From Haloterrigena gelatinilytica (GTDB taxonomy: Archaea > Halobacteriota > Halobacteria > Halobacteriales > Natrialbaceae): a stretch of 64,000 nucleotides of DNA. Positions 25,292-34,980 of the stretch are shown piece by piece. The stretch is from the NCBI RefSeq assembly GCF_013342145.1, contig NZ_JABUQZ010000001.1, positions 3,906,001-3,970,000 of the forward strand, in the 5' to 3' direction. Within the stretch, counting starts at the first letter, position 1. Every line of letters starts with the position of its first letter. The notes below the pieces were generated by a model that made no database searches, was not told the DNA's origin, and saw nothing but the letters and a program-made list of their open reading frames with translations. Position numbers and translations under genes: made by a program.

Positions 25292-26581
25292 ATGGAGCTT
25301 CGATTTCTCGGCGGCGCTCGCGAGGTGGGTCGCAGCGCGATCCTCGTGAACGACGCCCTGCTGCTCGATTTCGGGATGCTGACGGCGAACCCGCCGCAGT
25401 TTCCCGTCGAGACGCCGACGCCCGAGGCGGTCGTCGTCTCCCACGGCCACCTCGACCACGTCGGCGCCGTGCCGGCGCTGCTCTCGGGCGACGCGCGGCC
25501 GCCGATCCACTGGACGCCGCCGACGTACGAACTGACGCTGACGCTCGCTCGGGACACGCTGAACCTCCACGGCGGAACGATGCAGTGTCCGTTCACCGAG
25601 ACGGACGTCCAGCGCGTCACGCAGGTCTCGCAGACTCACGGCTACCGGGAGACGTTCGAGGCGGCCGGCCACGAGGTGACGTTCTACAACGCGGGCCACA
25701 TCCCGGGGAGCGCGCACGTCCTCGTCGACGACGGCGAGACGCGCCTGCTCTACACGGGCGATTTCCACGTCGACGATCGTCGGGGCGACGCGGCCGAGAC
25801 GACGTCCCCGAGCGGCCAGCGGCTCGTTCCGGGAACGACCGCGCGGCCCGATGCCGACGTCGTTCTCTGTGAGAGCACCTACTCCGACGTCGAACACGAC
25901 GACCGGGCCGTCGTCGAGGAGCGATTCGCCGAGAGCGTGCAGACGACCCTCTGGGAGGGCGGCACGGTCGTCGTCCCCGCGTTCGCGATCGGCCGCACGC
26001 AGGAGCTGATGCTCGTCTGCGACGCACACGACATCCCCTGTTACGTCGACGGGATGGGCAAGCGAGTGACCGAGATGCTGCGCCGGTATCCCGATTTCGT
26101 CCGCGACGCCGACGCGTTCCGGCGGGCGATCTCCCACGCGCGGTTCGTCACCGGCCGAAACGGGCAGCGAAAGCGCATCACCGACCAGAAAGCCGCGATC
26201 ATCACCACCAGCGGGATGCTCTCGGGCGGTCCGGCGATGACTTACATTCCCGAGATCCGCGCGAACCCGACGAACAAGATCGCGATGACCGGCTATCAGG
26301 TCGAGGGCACCCCCGGCCGCGACCTCCTCGAGACCGGGAGCGCCGAGATCGACGGCCGCCGGATGCCGATCAGCGCCCGGGTCGAGCAGTACGACTTCTC
26401 AGCCCACGCGGATCGGGACGGGATCCTCGGATTCCTCGAGTCCTACCGGGACGCCGAGGTGCTGATCAACCACGGCGACCGCTGCGAGGCGTTCGCCGAG
26501 GAACTGCGGGCGGACGGGTTCGACGCAGCGGCGCCCGAACGCGGCGAGACCGTCTCGGTGTCGCCTCGCTCCGCGTCGTAG
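25292..26581 (+). CDS. beta-CASP metallo-beta-lactamase nuclease (aCPSF2-like)
   Basis: A 429-residue two-domain nuclease. The MBL core has VVVSHGHLDHVGAVPALL (H-x-H-x-D-H), YNAGHIPGSAH, LLYTGDFHVDD and CESTYSD. The beta-CASP part has VVVPAFAIGRTQELM, IITTSGMLSGGPAM and SARVEQYDFSAHADRDG with the final histidine region VLINHGD. It resembles archaeal CPSF2-type RNases, which lack the N-terminal KH domains of aCPSF1, and so is expected to process or degrade RNA. No zinc-ribbon extension. Start at the ATG downstream of a TATA-like CCTTATTCG. Confidence 0.92.
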   Translation: MELRFLGGAREVGRSAILVNDALLLDFGMLTANPPQFPVETPTPEAVVVSHGHLDHVGAVPALLSGDARPPIHWTPPTYELTLTLARDTLNLHGGTMQCPFTETDVQRVTQVSQTHGYRETFEAAGHEVTFYNAGHIPGSAHVLVDDGETRLLYTGDFHVDDRRGDAAETTSPSGQRLVPGTTARPDADVVLCESTYSDVEHDDRAVVEERFAESVQTTLWEGGTVVVPAFAIGRTQELMLVCDAHDIPCYVDGMGKRVTEMLRRYPDFVRDADAFRRAISHARFVTGRNGQRKRITDQKAAIITTSGMLSGGPAMTYIPEIRANPTNKIAMTGYQVEGTPGRDLLETGSAEIDGRRMPISARVEQYDFSAHADRDGILGFLESYRDAEVLINHGDRCEAFAEELRADGFDAAAPERGETVSVSPRSAS

Positions 26582-26619
26582 TCTTCCGCCGCGCTACGGC
26601 CGTCCGCCGCGTCCTCGCC

Positions 26620-27096
26620 TCACTCCGCGTACTCCTCGAGCGCACCCCACGAGAGCGTCCGCTCCACGCGAATCTCGAGGACCGCGCGCTCGGATAGGTC
26701 GTGGTCTGCGTACTGGTCATACTTCGACTCGAGGGCGGCGACGGCGGCGCCGTGGGCGGTATTGTCTCCGTCTTCGGCCTCGATGACGGTGGCGCGGCCC
26801 CGGACCTGCACCCACGCGAGCCGCGACCAGTCCTCGCTGTAGTAGTCGACGAGCACGGTCGCGTGCGGGTTCGCCCGTGCGTCGCGGACGCGCCGGAGGT
26901 CGCGGGTCGACTTCGGTTTCTCGTCGATCGCCGAGACGAGTCGGAGGTCGCGATCGGAGTCGGACGCCGAGTCGCCGTCGGCGTCCTCGAGCACCGCGTA
27001 GCAGATCGGGACCGCGTGGGGGCGACCGTCGCCGTCGGCCGTCGCCAGCGACGCGACGCGGGCGCGCTCGAGGACGGCTCGCTCTTCGGGCGTCAT
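26620..27096 (-). CDS. PPOX-class (F420/FMN-binding split barrel) oxidoreductase
   Basis: A 158-residue split-barrel protein: MTPEERAVLERARVASLATA at the start, then GRPHAVPICYAVL, DEKPKSTRDLRRVRDARANP, and YYSEDWSRLAWVQVRGRATV. This layout matches the TIGR03668-type PPOX family, thought to use F420 or flavin. Substrate unknown. Convergent with the beta-CASP gene and divergent from the MFS gene. Confidence 0.85.
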   Translation of the reverse strand: MTPEERAVLERARVASLATADGDGRPHAVPICYAVLEDADGDSASDSDRDLRLVSAIDEKPKSTRDLRRVRDARANPHATVLVDYYSEDWSRLAWVQVRGRATVIEAEDGDNTAHGAAVAALESKYDQYADHDLSERAVLEIRVERTLSWGALEEYAE

Positions 27097-27209
27097 ACCG
27101 AACGAACGGCGCCGACGGGGAAAACGGTCGGTGGGGCCCGTCGCCCGAACCCGGGGCTATCCACCGGAAAAGCAAACTACTCGAGTGGCCCGACACTCAC
27201 TTCGTCCGA

Positions 27210-28424
27210 ATGAGGCGCTCGAGCGCCGGCTATCGTCGGGAGTACGGACTCGTCGCGTTCGGAGCGCTGAGCTACACCTGCCTGATGTTCGTCTGGTTCT
27301 CGCTGCCGGCGTACCTGTCGGTGATCATCGACGACGTGGGACTCTCGAGCACGCAGGCGGGGATTCTCACGGGCGCGGTGCCGCTGACCTACATCCCGCT
27401 GGCGCTGTTCTCCGGCGTCGCCGTCGACCGGATCGGGCCCGGCCGGAGCCTCGCGGCGGGCGTGCTGATCTACGGAGTGGCACAGATCGCCCGGAGTTTC
27501 GCGCCCGGCTTTCCGTCGCTGTTCGTCGTGACGCTGCTGCTCGGCGTCGGTGCCACGGCGATCACCTTCGGCCTCCCGAAACTGGTCGGCGTGTTGTTCC
27601 CGCCCGAGAAGACCGGCCGCCCGTCGGCCGTCTACCTCGTGGGCGCGTCGACGGGCTCCGCGCTCGTCTTCGCCGTCGGACGGCCGATCCTGGGACCGTG
27701 GCTCGGCGGCTGGCGGCCGCTGTTCTTCTGGAGCGGCGTCGTCGCCGTCGCCTACGGGCTCGTCTGGCTGGTCGTCACCCTCCGGGCGGGAATCGACGAC
27801 CGGATGGACGGCGACGGCGGCTTCTCCCTCGAGTCGATTCTCGAGGACCTCCGGCTGGTCCTTTCTCACCGGGAACTGCAACTGGTCGTCGTCATCGGGA
27901 CGATGTACCTGCTCTTGAACCACGGGCTGCAGGGGTGGCTCCCGACGCTGCTCGAGTCCCGGGGGCTCGCGGCCGGCCCGGCCGGACAGACCACGAGCAT
28001 ACTGGTGGCGTCCTACGTTGTCGGCGTGCTCACCGTCCCGGAACTGGCCGACCGATACGGACTGCGACGGCCCGCGCTGATGGCCTGCGGCGCCGTCGCG
28101 TTCGTCGGCGTCGCCGGCGTGATCGTCGGCGGTACCGGCCCGCTGGTCCTCGTCGGCATCGTCGTCACCGGGATCGGCGTCGGTGGCATCTCGCCGCTCG
28201 TCCGCGCGATCCCGCCGGACCTCGAGGGAATCGGCGCCCGCCTGACCGGCACCGCGGTCGGCTTCATCTTCGCCGTCGGCGAGCTCGGGGGCTTTTTCGG
28301 CCCGATGCTCGTCGGAGCGTTACGCGACGCGACCGGCTCGTTCGTCCCCGGACTGGTCGTCCTCGCGGCCGGCGCGCTCGTCGTGGTCCTCGCGGGGTGG
28401 GCGTTGCACTCGCTCGAGAATTAA
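27210..28424 (+). CDS. MFS transporter (CynX/NimT-like)
   Basis: A 404-residue, 12-helix major facilitator. The loop 2-3 motif reads FSGVAVDRIGPGRSLAAG, a variant of the MFS G-x3-D-R-x-G-(R/K)-(R/K). A central hydrophilic loop (DDRMDGDGGFSLESILEDLR) separates the halves. The C-terminal half contains VPELADRYGLRRPALMACGA, the duplicated form. The arrangement resembles cyanate/nitrate-type CynX transporters but the cargo cannot be assigned. Leaderless start at the ATG at 27210. Confidence 0.86.
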   Translation: MRRSSAGYRREYGLVAFGALSYTCLMFVWFSLPAYLSVIIDDVGLSSTQAGILTGAVPLTYIPLALFSGVAVDRIGPGRSLAAGVLIYGVAQIARSFAPGFPSLFVVTLLLGVGATAITFGLPKLVGVLFPPEKTGRPSAVYLVGASTGSALVFAVGRPILGPWLGGWRPLFFWSGVVAVAYGLVWLVVTLRAGIDDRMDGDGGFSLESILEDLRLVLSHRELQLVVVIGTMYLLLNHGLQGWLPTLLESRGLAAGPAGQTTSILVASYVVGVLTVPELADRYGLRRPALMACGAVAFVGVAGVIVGGTGPLVLVGIVVTGIGVGGISPLVRAIPPDLEGIGARLTGTAVGFIFAVGELGGFFGPMLVGALRDATGSFVPGLVVLAAGALVVVLAGWALHSLEN

Positions 28425-28561
28425 GGTGGACTCGAGGATACCAGCGATCAACGGCCTCCGTCCCCCGGTTCTCGGGACGCCTCGGACGGTCGTTCGAGAT
28501 TGTCAGAGAGCCGTTCGCTCGGCTTCGATCCGGTGAGCCCGGTCCGGAGAGGGACCGGAGA

Positions 28562-29005
28562 TCAGGCCGCTTCGTGCGGTGCAGCGACCACGGCCCGATC
28601 GGCGTTCAAGAGCAGCGACTGGGTGACGCTGCCGAACAGGACCTGGTCGAACGAGGAGCGTTTGCGAGCGCTGACGACGATACACTCGGCGTCGCGTTCC
28701 TTCGCGTAATCGAGCAGTGTCGGTGCGGGATCACCGGTCAATCCGACGGGCGTGAACTCGCCGGATCCTTCGATCCCTTCGACGATCTCGCGGGCGATTT
28801 CGGTCGCCCGCTGGTCGCGGTCGTCTTCGACTATCGCGTCGACCTCCTCGAGGGCGTACCTGGCGGCCTCGTTGCTGGTGGTCTCCGCCGCGTCCCGCAC
28901 GTGGACGGCGTGGAGTTCGACGCCGTACGCGTCGGCGAGTTCGCGGGCTTGTCTGATCACTGATCTCGCTCGATCCGACCGATCGACCGCTGCGACGATT
29001 GGCAT
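28562..29005 (-). CDS. universal stress protein
   Basis: A 147-residue Usp protein, MPIVAAVDRSDRARSVIRQA at the start, and a C-terminal SARKRSSFDQVLFGSVTQSL that carries the S-x-R-x10-G-S variant of the ATP-binding motif, followed by ADRAVVAAP. The fourth Usp family gene in the window. Monocistronic; upstream is an AT-rich stretch (TAATTTCGATGAATAG) likely to hold the promoter. Confidence 0.9.
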   Translation of the reverse strand: MPIVAAVDRSDRARSVIRQARELADAYGVELHAVHVRDAAETTSNEAARYALEEVDAIVEDDRDQRATEIAREIVEGIEGSGEFTPVGLTGDPAPTLLDYAKERDAECIVVSARKRSSFDQVLFGSVTQSLLLNADRAVVAAPHEAA

Positions 29006-29184
29006 ACGGGTCTAATTTCGATGAATAGCGACTTAGGTCTGTGCTACTTACTACCACGATATTGCGGATGCGAGTAAACGCTACGATCTCTTCGTCGTTC
29101 TCTGAAACTGGGGCCGGGAGTCGGTATCGCGGCTCTCCGCTACCGGGAGAACGGAATACTCGGAAAACGGATCAGTGAAAGGCA

Positions 29185-29697
29185 TCACGCGTCCTCGAGT
29201 ACCAGCGTCGCGTCACAGTCCGGGCACTCGAAGTCGACGCCGTCGGTCCGCGAGATCCGCATGTGGTCGCACTCGCAGCCGGGACAGGCGACGTCTCTGT
29301 CCTCGAGGACGGGTATCCGAGCGATGCGAACGTCGTCGCTTTCTCGGGGTGCACCCAGCGCGATCGCGACCACGCGCTCAGTCCCGGCGTTGTACCCCGA
29401 CTGGAACTCGCCGGGCGCGAATCGGACCGCCTCGTCCTCGGCGACGGTCACCTCGCCTCGCTCGTCGCCGTCGTCCGCTCGGAGTTCGAACGTCGCCTCT
29501 CCCTCGAGCACGAGGAACACCTCCTCCTGATCCGCGTGAGCGTGGACGGACCCGCTGAACCGCTCGCCGGGCTCGAGGACGTAGCGCGTGATCGCGAGGT
29601 GGTCCGTCCCGAGGGGGTCGGCGAGGGCGCGGCGATCGGTGTGGAGCTCCTCGTCGTACGGATCGGAGTCGACGTCGTCGATCGCGAGGTGTCGCAT
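29185..29697 (-). CDS. cupin-domain protein with C-terminal zinc ribbon
   Basis: A 170-residue fusion. Residues 35-115 form a cupin: RYVLEPGERFSGSVHAHADQ, EEVFLVLEGEATFELR and APGEFQSGYNAG with the H-x-H metal ligands in VHAHADQEE. Residues 135-165 form a rubredoxin-like zinc ribbon (C-P-G-C ... C-P-D-C). Fusion of the two is uncommon to me. A TATA box is expected near 29720. The role is unknown; cupins of this type are often sugar or small-molecule isomerases or binding proteins. Confidence 0.82.
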   Translation of the reverse strand: MRHLAIDDVDSDPYDEELHTDRRALADPLGTDHLAITRYVLEPGERFSGSVHAHADQEEVFLVLEGEATFELRADDGDERGEVTVAEDEAVRFAPGEFQSGYNAGTERVVAIALGAPRESDDVRIARIPVLEDRDVACPGCECDHMRISRTDGVDFECPDCDATLVLEDA

Positions 29698-29795
29698 GGA
29701 TCTCCGTTCGGCGCGTCGGCACAAAACCGTTCGAGAGCGAAGCGGACTTCTAATTCAGCGCGAAGCTTTATCCATTCGGTTCGTGTCGGAGGCCT

Positions 29796-30584
29796 ATGGC
29801 GACCTCGCCACGAACGAACCTCTTACAGCAGACGCTCGCGGACGGCGACGTCGCGCTCGGCGTCCTCGAGAACGCGTACGATCCGACGCTGGTCGAGTTC
29901 TACGGCGAACTCGGACTCGATTTCGTCTGGATCGACCTCGAGCACGCCGGGCCGAGCCCGTTCGACGGGGACCGACTCGAGGAGCTGACTCGGGCCGCGA
30001 ACGTGACGGGAACGGAACTGCTCGTCAGATTACCGGAACCCGACCCCGGAATGGTCCGGAAGACGCTCGATGCCGGCGTCCGGTCGCTGTTCGTCTCCCG
30101 GATCGAGTCCGCCGACGAGGTGCGGCGGGCGATCGAGGCCTCGCGGTTCGAGTACGACGGCGAGCCGGGCAAACGCGGCTTCGCCAGCCCCCGCGCGAGT
30201 CGGTGGGGGACGACCGACGACTACGCCGGCACCGAGGACGACGAGATCGTCGTCGGCGTGACGATCGAGAACCCGACCGCGATCGACGACATCGAGGAGA
30301 TCCTCGAGGTGCCGGGGCTGGGGTTCGTCTTCGCCGGCCCGCTCGATCTGGCCGTCTCGCTGGGCCACCCCGGCGAGCCCACCCACGACGAGGTCGAAGA
30401 GCGAATCGAGGAGATTCGGGAGGCGGCCCTCGAGGCCGAGGTCCCGCTGGGCGGGCTCGGGTTCGGAATGGACGACGTCAACGAGAAGGCCGAGTCGGGC
30501 TACCAGATCCTCAACCTGGGGAGTACGACCGGGGCGCTGGGCGGCGCCGTGCGCTCGTGGCTGAACGAATACGGAGGGTCCTGA
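29796..30584 (+). CDS. HpcH/HpaI-type aldolase
   Basis: A 262-residue class II aldolase-like protein: ALGVLENAYDPTLVEFYGEL and VWIDLEHAG (catalytic metal region), LVRLPEPDPGMVRKTLDAGV, IESADEVRRAI and VTIENPTAIDDIEEILEVPG, then VFAGPLDLAVSLG. These are the landmarks of the HpcH/HpaI/2-keto-3-deoxy-sugar aldolases that cleave a hydroxy-keto acid to pyruvate and an aldehyde. Substrate not assignable. Followed 2 nt later by the SRPBCC gene; first gene of a three-gene operon. Confidence 0.88.
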   Translation: MATSPRTNLLQQTLADGDVALGVLENAYDPTLVEFYGELGLDFVWIDLEHAGPSPFDGDRLEELTRAANVTGTELLVRLPEPDPGMVRKTLDAGVRSLFVSRIESADEVRRAIEASRFEYDGEPGKRGFASPRASRWGTTDDYAGTEDDEIVVGVTIENPTAIDDIEEILEVPGLGFVFAGPLDLAVSLGHPGEPTHDEVEERIEEIREAALEAEVPLGGLGFGMDDVNEKAESGYQILNLGSTTGALGGAVRSWLNEYGGS

Positions 30585-30586
30585 TC

Positions 30587-31324
30587 ATGTCCGAACACTC
30601 GTTCGATTCGGCGGTCGAGGAGGTATCGAACTCGATGCATCCGGGAGCGTCCGCGGGAGCGGAATCTAACCGATCCCGGTGGAAACGAGTGGGCACCGTC
30701 GCCCTCGGCGGCGCCCTCGTCGCGTTCGGGCTCCGGCGCCGCTCGCTGGGCGGGACGGTACTCGCGCTCGTCGGCGGCGCGCTCTCCTACCGAACGCTCA
30801 GCGACTATCTGTCCGACGCCGGCGGGACGGAACCGGTCGAACGGTCGATCACCATCGACAAACCGGCGGACGAACTGTCCGACCTCGCTCGCGACCCCGA
30901 GAACTTAGAGCGCATCGTCGGCCACTTCGCCGACGTCTCCGCGGTCGGCGACGAGCGCTACCGGTGGAGCGCGGCCGGCCCGCTCGCCCGGGAGCTGTCG
31001 TGGGAGATGGAGATCACGACCGACGAGTCCGGCGAGCGGCTCCGCTGGGAGACGGTCGACGACGACGCGAGCGGCGCGCTGTTCGACGCCTGGTCGCTGT
31101 CGTTCGACTCGGCTCCGGGCGACCGCGGGACGGAGGTGACCCTCGAGGTCCGCCTCGATCCGCCGGGCGGGACGGCCGGCAGCGCGGCCGTGGAGCGACT
31201 CGACGTCGTCCCCGAGTCGCTCGTCGGGACGGCGCTGGATCGCTTCAAGAGTCTCGCGGAGACAGGCACGGTGCCGACGACCGAGAATCGACCGTCCGCT
31301 CGCGGACGGGGTGATCTGCTATGA
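30587..31324 (+). CDS. membrane-linked SRPBCC-like protein
   Basis: A 245-residue protein. The N-terminal half contains a short hydrophobic region ([20 protein letters not shown], then [20 protein letters not shown]) like the YgaP/DUF2892 type, and the C-terminal half (from about residue 90) is an SRPBCC/START-like domain ([40 protein letters not shown]). SRPBCC domains bind lipids or aromatic compounds. Its stop overlaps the next ATG by 4 nt (ATGA), so it is translationally coupled to the dehydrogenase. Confidence 0.82.
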   Translation: MSEHSFDSAVEEVSNSMHPGASAGAESNRSRWKRVGTVALGGALVAFGLRRRSLGGTVLALVGGALSYRTLSDYLSDAGGTEPVERSITIDKPADELSDLARDPENLERIVGHFADVSAVGDERYRWSAAGPLARELSWEMEITTDESGERLRWETVDDDASGALFDAWSLSFDSAPGDRGTEVTLEVRLDPPGGTAGSAAVERLDVVPESLVGTALDRFKSLAETGTVPTTENRPSARGRGDLL

Positions 31325-32502
31325 CCGACGAAACGATGCGAGCGCTCACGTGGCACGGCGAAAAGGACGTTCGAGTCAGCGAGGTTCCCCGGCCCGAGAT
31401 CGTGGAGCCGACCGACGCGATCGTCGAGATCACGGCCACCGCGATCTGCGGCTCTGACCTCCACCTCTACAACGACCGGATGCCGGGAATGCGCGAGGGC
31501 GACGTCCTCGGCCACGAGCCGATGGGCGAGGTCGTCGAGACCGGCGACGAGGTCGAGAACCTCGAGGTCGGCGACCGGGTCGTCGTCCCCTTCACGATCA
31601 GCTGCGGCTCCTGCTGGTTCTGCGAGGAGGACCTCTACTCGCTCTGTGACAACTCGAACCCCAACGCCGAGATGGCCCGCAAGATGATGGGCCAGTCGCC
31701 GGCCGGCCTGTTCGGCTACTCCCACCTGCTGGGCGGCTACGCCGGCGGCCAGGCGGAGTACCTGCGGGTACCCTACGCCGACGTCGGTCCGATCAAGATC
31801 GAGTCCGACGTTCCCGACGAGCAGGTGCTGTTCCTCTCCGACGTCTTCCCGACGGGGTACATGGCCGCCGAGAACGCCGATATCGAGCCGGAGGACACCG
31901 TCGCCGTCTGGGGCTGTGGCCCGGTCGGCCAGTTCGCCGTCCAGAGCGCACAGATGATGGGCGCGAACCAGGTGATCGCCATCGACCGCGTCCCCGAACG
32001 CCTCGAGATGGCCGGGACACACGGCGACGCGGAGACGATCAACTACGAGCACGCGGACGTCTACGACCAGTTGATGTCGATGACCGGCGGTCGCGGCCCG
32101 GACCGCTGTATCGACGCGGTCGGGACGGAGGCCCACGGGACGGGTCTCGACGGCGTCTCCGACCGCGTCAAGGAAGGCGCGAAGCTGCAGGACGATCGCC
32201 CGTACGTGCTCCGCGAGGCCATCAAGTGCTGTCGCAAGGGCGGCACCCTCTCGGTGCCCGGCGTCTACCTCGGGCGCGCGAACGTCCCCTTCGGCCCGCT
32301 GATGAACAAGGCGCTGACGGTCAAGACGGGACAGACGCACATGCAGCGCTACCTCGACCCGCTGCTGGGGAAGATCGAGGAGGGCGAGATCGACCCCTCC
32401 TTCATCATCTCCCACCAGGTCGGCCTCGAGGACGGGCCGGAGATGTACCAGACGTTCAACGACAAGGAGGACGACTGCATCAAGGTCGTGATGACGCCCT
32501 GA
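31321..32502 (+). CDS. zinc-dependent alcohol/formaldehyde dehydrogenase (MDR superfamily)
   Basis: A 393-residue medium-chain dehydrogenase. GHEPMGEV and [13 protein letters not shown] are the catalytic zinc landmarks (C-x-S-D, H, E). A cluster of four cysteines, in CGSCWFC and C of LYSLCDN, is the structural zinc site. The coenzyme-binding Rossmann motif is [13 protein letters not shown] and D-R follows. The pattern is that of glutathione-independent formaldehyde dehydrogenases. Coupled by ATGA to the SRPBCC gene; the three-gene operon (aldolase, SRPBCC, dehydrogenase) suggests catabolism of an aldehyde released by the aldolase. Confidence 0.92.
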   Translation: MTDETMRALTWHGEKDVRVSEVPRPEIVEPTDAIVEITATAICGSDLHLYNDRMPGMREGDVLGHEPMGEVVETGDEVENLEVGDRVVVPFTISCGSCWFCEEDLYSLCDNSNPNAEMARKMMGQSPAGLFGYSHLLGGYAGGQAEYLRVPYADVGPIKIESDVPDEQVLFLSDVFPTGYMAAENADIEPEDTVAVWGCGPVGQFAVQSAQMMGANQVIAIDRVPERLEMAGTHGDAETINYEHADVYDQLMSMTGGRGPDRCIDAVGTEAHGTGLDGVSDRVKEGAKLQDDRPYVLREAIKCCRKGGTLSVPGVYLGRANVPFGPLMNKALTVKTGQTHMQRYLDPLLGKIEEGEIDPSFIISHQVGLEDGPEMYQTFNDKEDDCIKVVMTP

Positions 32503-32593
32503 GGCGATTCGGGCCGGCGGCGTAACGGGTCGGTCCCCGCCGTCCTGCGACGAACGCGCCAACCCTTTTGCGCTGCGCGGATTCACGCCCGAT

Positions 32594-34057
32594 ATGTTCC
32601 ACGGCGAGGAGTTCTGGCTCGTTCGCTTCCTCTTCCAGCGGGGGCTGGCGTTGCTGTACCTGCTGGCGTTTCTCGTCGCCGCGTTCCAGTTCCGGCCGCT
32701 GGCCGGCGAGGACGGCCTGTTGCCCCTCGAGTGGTACGCCGAGGGCGCCGACTTCCGCGAGCGGCCGAGCCTCTTCTACTTCGTCCCGAGCGATCGGGCG
32801 ATCGCCGTCGTCGCGTGGTCCGGCGTCGTCCTCTCGGCGCTGGCGCTGGTCGGGTTGCCATACTGGCTGCCGGAGCCGTATCCGACGCCGGTCTCGGTGG
32901 TGCTCTGGGCCTTCATGTGGGCGCTCTACCAGTCGTTCGTCAACGCCGGGCAGACCTTCTACGGCTACGGCTGGGAGTCGATGCTGCTCGAGACGGGCTT
33001 TCTCGCGATCTTCCTCGGCGCCGGAGCGGTGGCACCGCCGGTCGTCATCCTCCTGCTCCTGCAGTGGGTGCTCTTTCGCAACATGTTCGGTGCGGGCCTG
33101 ATCAAACTCCGCGGAGACGACTGCTGGCGCGACCTCTCTTGCATGGACTACCACTACGAGACCCAGCCGATTCCGAACCCGCTGAGCTGGTTCGCCCACC
33201 ACCTCCCGAAGCGGTTCCACCGGTTCGAGACGTTCGGGAATCACGTCGTCGAACTGCTGATCCCCTTCTTGTATTTCGCCCCGCACCCCGCCTCGTCGCT
33301 GGCGGGCGCGGCGACGATCGGCTTCATGGGCTGGCTGATGCTCACCGGCAACTTCGCATGGCTGAACGCGCTGACGATCGTACTGGCGATCGCGACGTTC
33401 AGCGACGGGGCCCTCGAGTGGGCGCTGCCGGTGACGGCGCCCGAGACCGTCGCGACGCCGCTCTCCCTCGAGGGCGCGGCGATTCTGGTCGCGATCGTCG
33501 TGGTCGCGATGAGCGTCCGACCGATCGAGAACATGCTCTCGGAGAGCCAGACGATGAACACGGCCTACGATCCGCTCCACCTCGTCAACACCTACGGCGC
33601 GTTCGGCTCGATCACGCGGGATCGCTACGAGATCGTCATCGAGGGGACCAGCGACGATGAAATAACTGAGGAGACCGAGTGGGAGCCCTACCGGTTCGAG
33701 GGGAAGCCGACCGACCTCGAGCGGCGGCCGCCTCAACTCGCGCCCTACCACCTCCGGCTGGACTGGCAGCTCTGGTTCGCCGCTATGGCGCCCTCCCCGC
33801 GCCGCCACCCGTGGTTCACTCGCTTGCTGGCGAAACTGCTCGAGCAGGACGACGACACGCGGGCGTTGCTGGCCGCGGACCCGTTCGCCGAGCGCGAAGA
33901 GTCGCCGACGCACATTCGCGCGGTCCGGTACCGCTATCGGTTCACGACGCCCGAGGAACGGGCGGAGACCGGCCGGTGGTGGGAACGCGAGCGCGTCGGC
34001 ACCTACGTCGCGCCCGCGTCGCTCGAGGAACTGCGGCTCCGCGGGCCGGGGCTGTGA
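32594..34057 (+). CDS. lipase maturation factor (LMF1-like) membrane protein
   Basis: A 487-residue polytopic membrane protein. Its opening MFHGEEFWLVRFLFQRGLAL, FVNAGQTFYGYGWESMLLET, and the sequence FRNMFGAGLIKLRGDDCWRD with LSCMDYHYETQPIPNPLSW match the LMF1 family. A C-terminal soluble domain (MNTAYDPLHLVNTYGAFGSI, EWEPYRFEGKP) is also family typical. In eukaryotes LMF1 matures lipases; the archaeal role is unknown. The following DCC gene lies on the opposite strand (convergent). Confidence 0.88.
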   Translation: MFHGEEFWLVRFLFQRGLALLYLLAFLVAAFQFRPLAGEDGLLPLEWYAEGADFRERPSLFYFVPSDRAIAVVAWSGVVLSALALVGLPYWLPEPYPTPVSVVLWAFMWALYQSFVNAGQTFYGYGWESMLLETGFLAIFLGAGAVAPPVVILLLLQWVLFRNMFGAGLIKLRGDDCWRDLSCMDYHYETQPIPNPLSWFAHHLPKRFHRFETFGNHVVELLIPFLYFAPHPASSLAGAATIGFMGWLMLTGNFAWLNALTIVLAIATFSDGALEWALPVTAPETVATPLSLEGAAILVAIVVVAMSVRPIENMLSESQTMNTAYDPLHLVNTYGAFGSITRDRYEIVIEGTSDDEITEETEWEPYRFEGKPTDLERRPPQLAPYHLRLDWQLWFAAMAPSPRRHPWFTRLLAKLLEQDDDTRALLAADPFAEREESPTHIRAVRYRYRFTTPEERAETGRWWERERVGTYVAPASLEELRLRGPGL

Positions 34058-34116
34058 GCGGCGGGACTCCACGCGGCCGAAATCGAAGCTCCCCGCTCGA
34101 GCGCTTATCGGCCGGC

Positions 34117-34512
34117 TTACCGCTCGTCGTCCGACTGCTGGCGCGCCGGCGGCGTCTTCGACAGTAACTGGCCCCACTTGTCGCGGTTGTCCGCCACCTG
34201 CCGGTAGCCCCACTCGCGGATCCGCGCGTAGTCCTCGAAGTTCCGCAGGAAGCCGAGCGTTTCGGCAACGGGGCCGCCGCTGTCATACCGGCGCAGCGCC
34301 TCCTCGATCGACGCCCCGCAGGAGTAGACGCGGGTTTCGGTCACGAGATGGGAGCACTCCTCGTAGTACTCCGGCAACCGCTCGCGGAGTTCGGGGTGGT
34401 CCGGCAGGTCGCTAAACCCCACGATGCGGAGGTCCGTCCGCTCGTCGAAGTAGTCGGCCCACCAGGTACAGAAGCCGCAGTCGTCGTCGTAGACGAGGGT
34501 CGGCTCGAGCAT
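34117..34512 (-). CDS. DCC family thiol-disulfide oxidoreductase-like protein
   Basis: A 131-residue protein with the DCC signature near the N-terminus: LVYDDDCGFCTWWADYFDE (D-D-C-G-F-C), followed by RIVGFSDLPDH and a CSHLVTE and YSCGASIEEALRRY region. DCC proteins (DUF393) carry a C-x2-C redox motif. The gene is convergent with LMF1; DCC and LMF1/HTTM-type genes are frequently neighbours in prokaryotes (from memory), which supports a shared pathway. Start at 34512 gives the family N-terminus. Confidence 0.9.
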   Translation of the reverse strand: MLEPTLVYDDDCGFCTWWADYFDERTDLRIVGFSDLPDHPELRERLPEYYEECSHLVTETRVYSCGASIEEALRRYDSGGPVAETLGFLRNFEDYARIREWGYRQVADNRDKWGQLLSKTPPARQQSDDER

Positions 34513-34629
34513 GGCTAGCGGTACGGGCTCGAGACACAAACCGCTGACTCGGATTCGCCGCCGGGACGGCACGCGAGGCGGGGCCGTCGAACGGTCGGAT
34601 ACTTGAGCCGGGGTCGTGAACACGGGCGT

Positions 34630-34818
34630 ATGGAGCGGTTCGTCCGACTGATCGTCGCCGGCGGCCTCGTCCTCGTCGGCGCGCTCTGGCTCGTCGACCT
34701 GTTCGCGCGGGGCTCGCCGCAGTGGCTCGTCGGCGTCGCGCTCGCGATTCTGGGGTTCGTCGGCGTTATGGCCGGGATCTTCAGCGAACTCGAGTCCGAT
34801 GCGTTCAGTGTCGAGTAG
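34630..34818 (+). CDS. small two-TM membrane protein
   Basis: A 62-residue protein: two hydrophobic helices (VRLIVAGGLVLVGALWLVDL and WLVGVALAILGFVGVMAGIF) joined by RGSPQ, with an acidic tail. Probably a small integral membrane protein; no known function. Its start is the first ATG of the frame. Confidence 0.65.
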   Translation: MERFVRLIVAGGLVLVGALWLVDLFARGSPQWLVGVALAILGFVGVMAGIFSELESDAFSVE

Positions 34819-34980
34819 CGGCGTACTCGAGTACGTTCGCGGGAACGCCTCGAAAGCCCCGAGAGTCCTCGCCCCTTCCAGTCCCGCCCGACGGCGGTGC
34901 GGTCCACCGGCAGTACTATCGCGGTTGTCGACCCGTCGATCCGCCGGAACATTATTGACGGCAGTGACGAATCGTGACTC

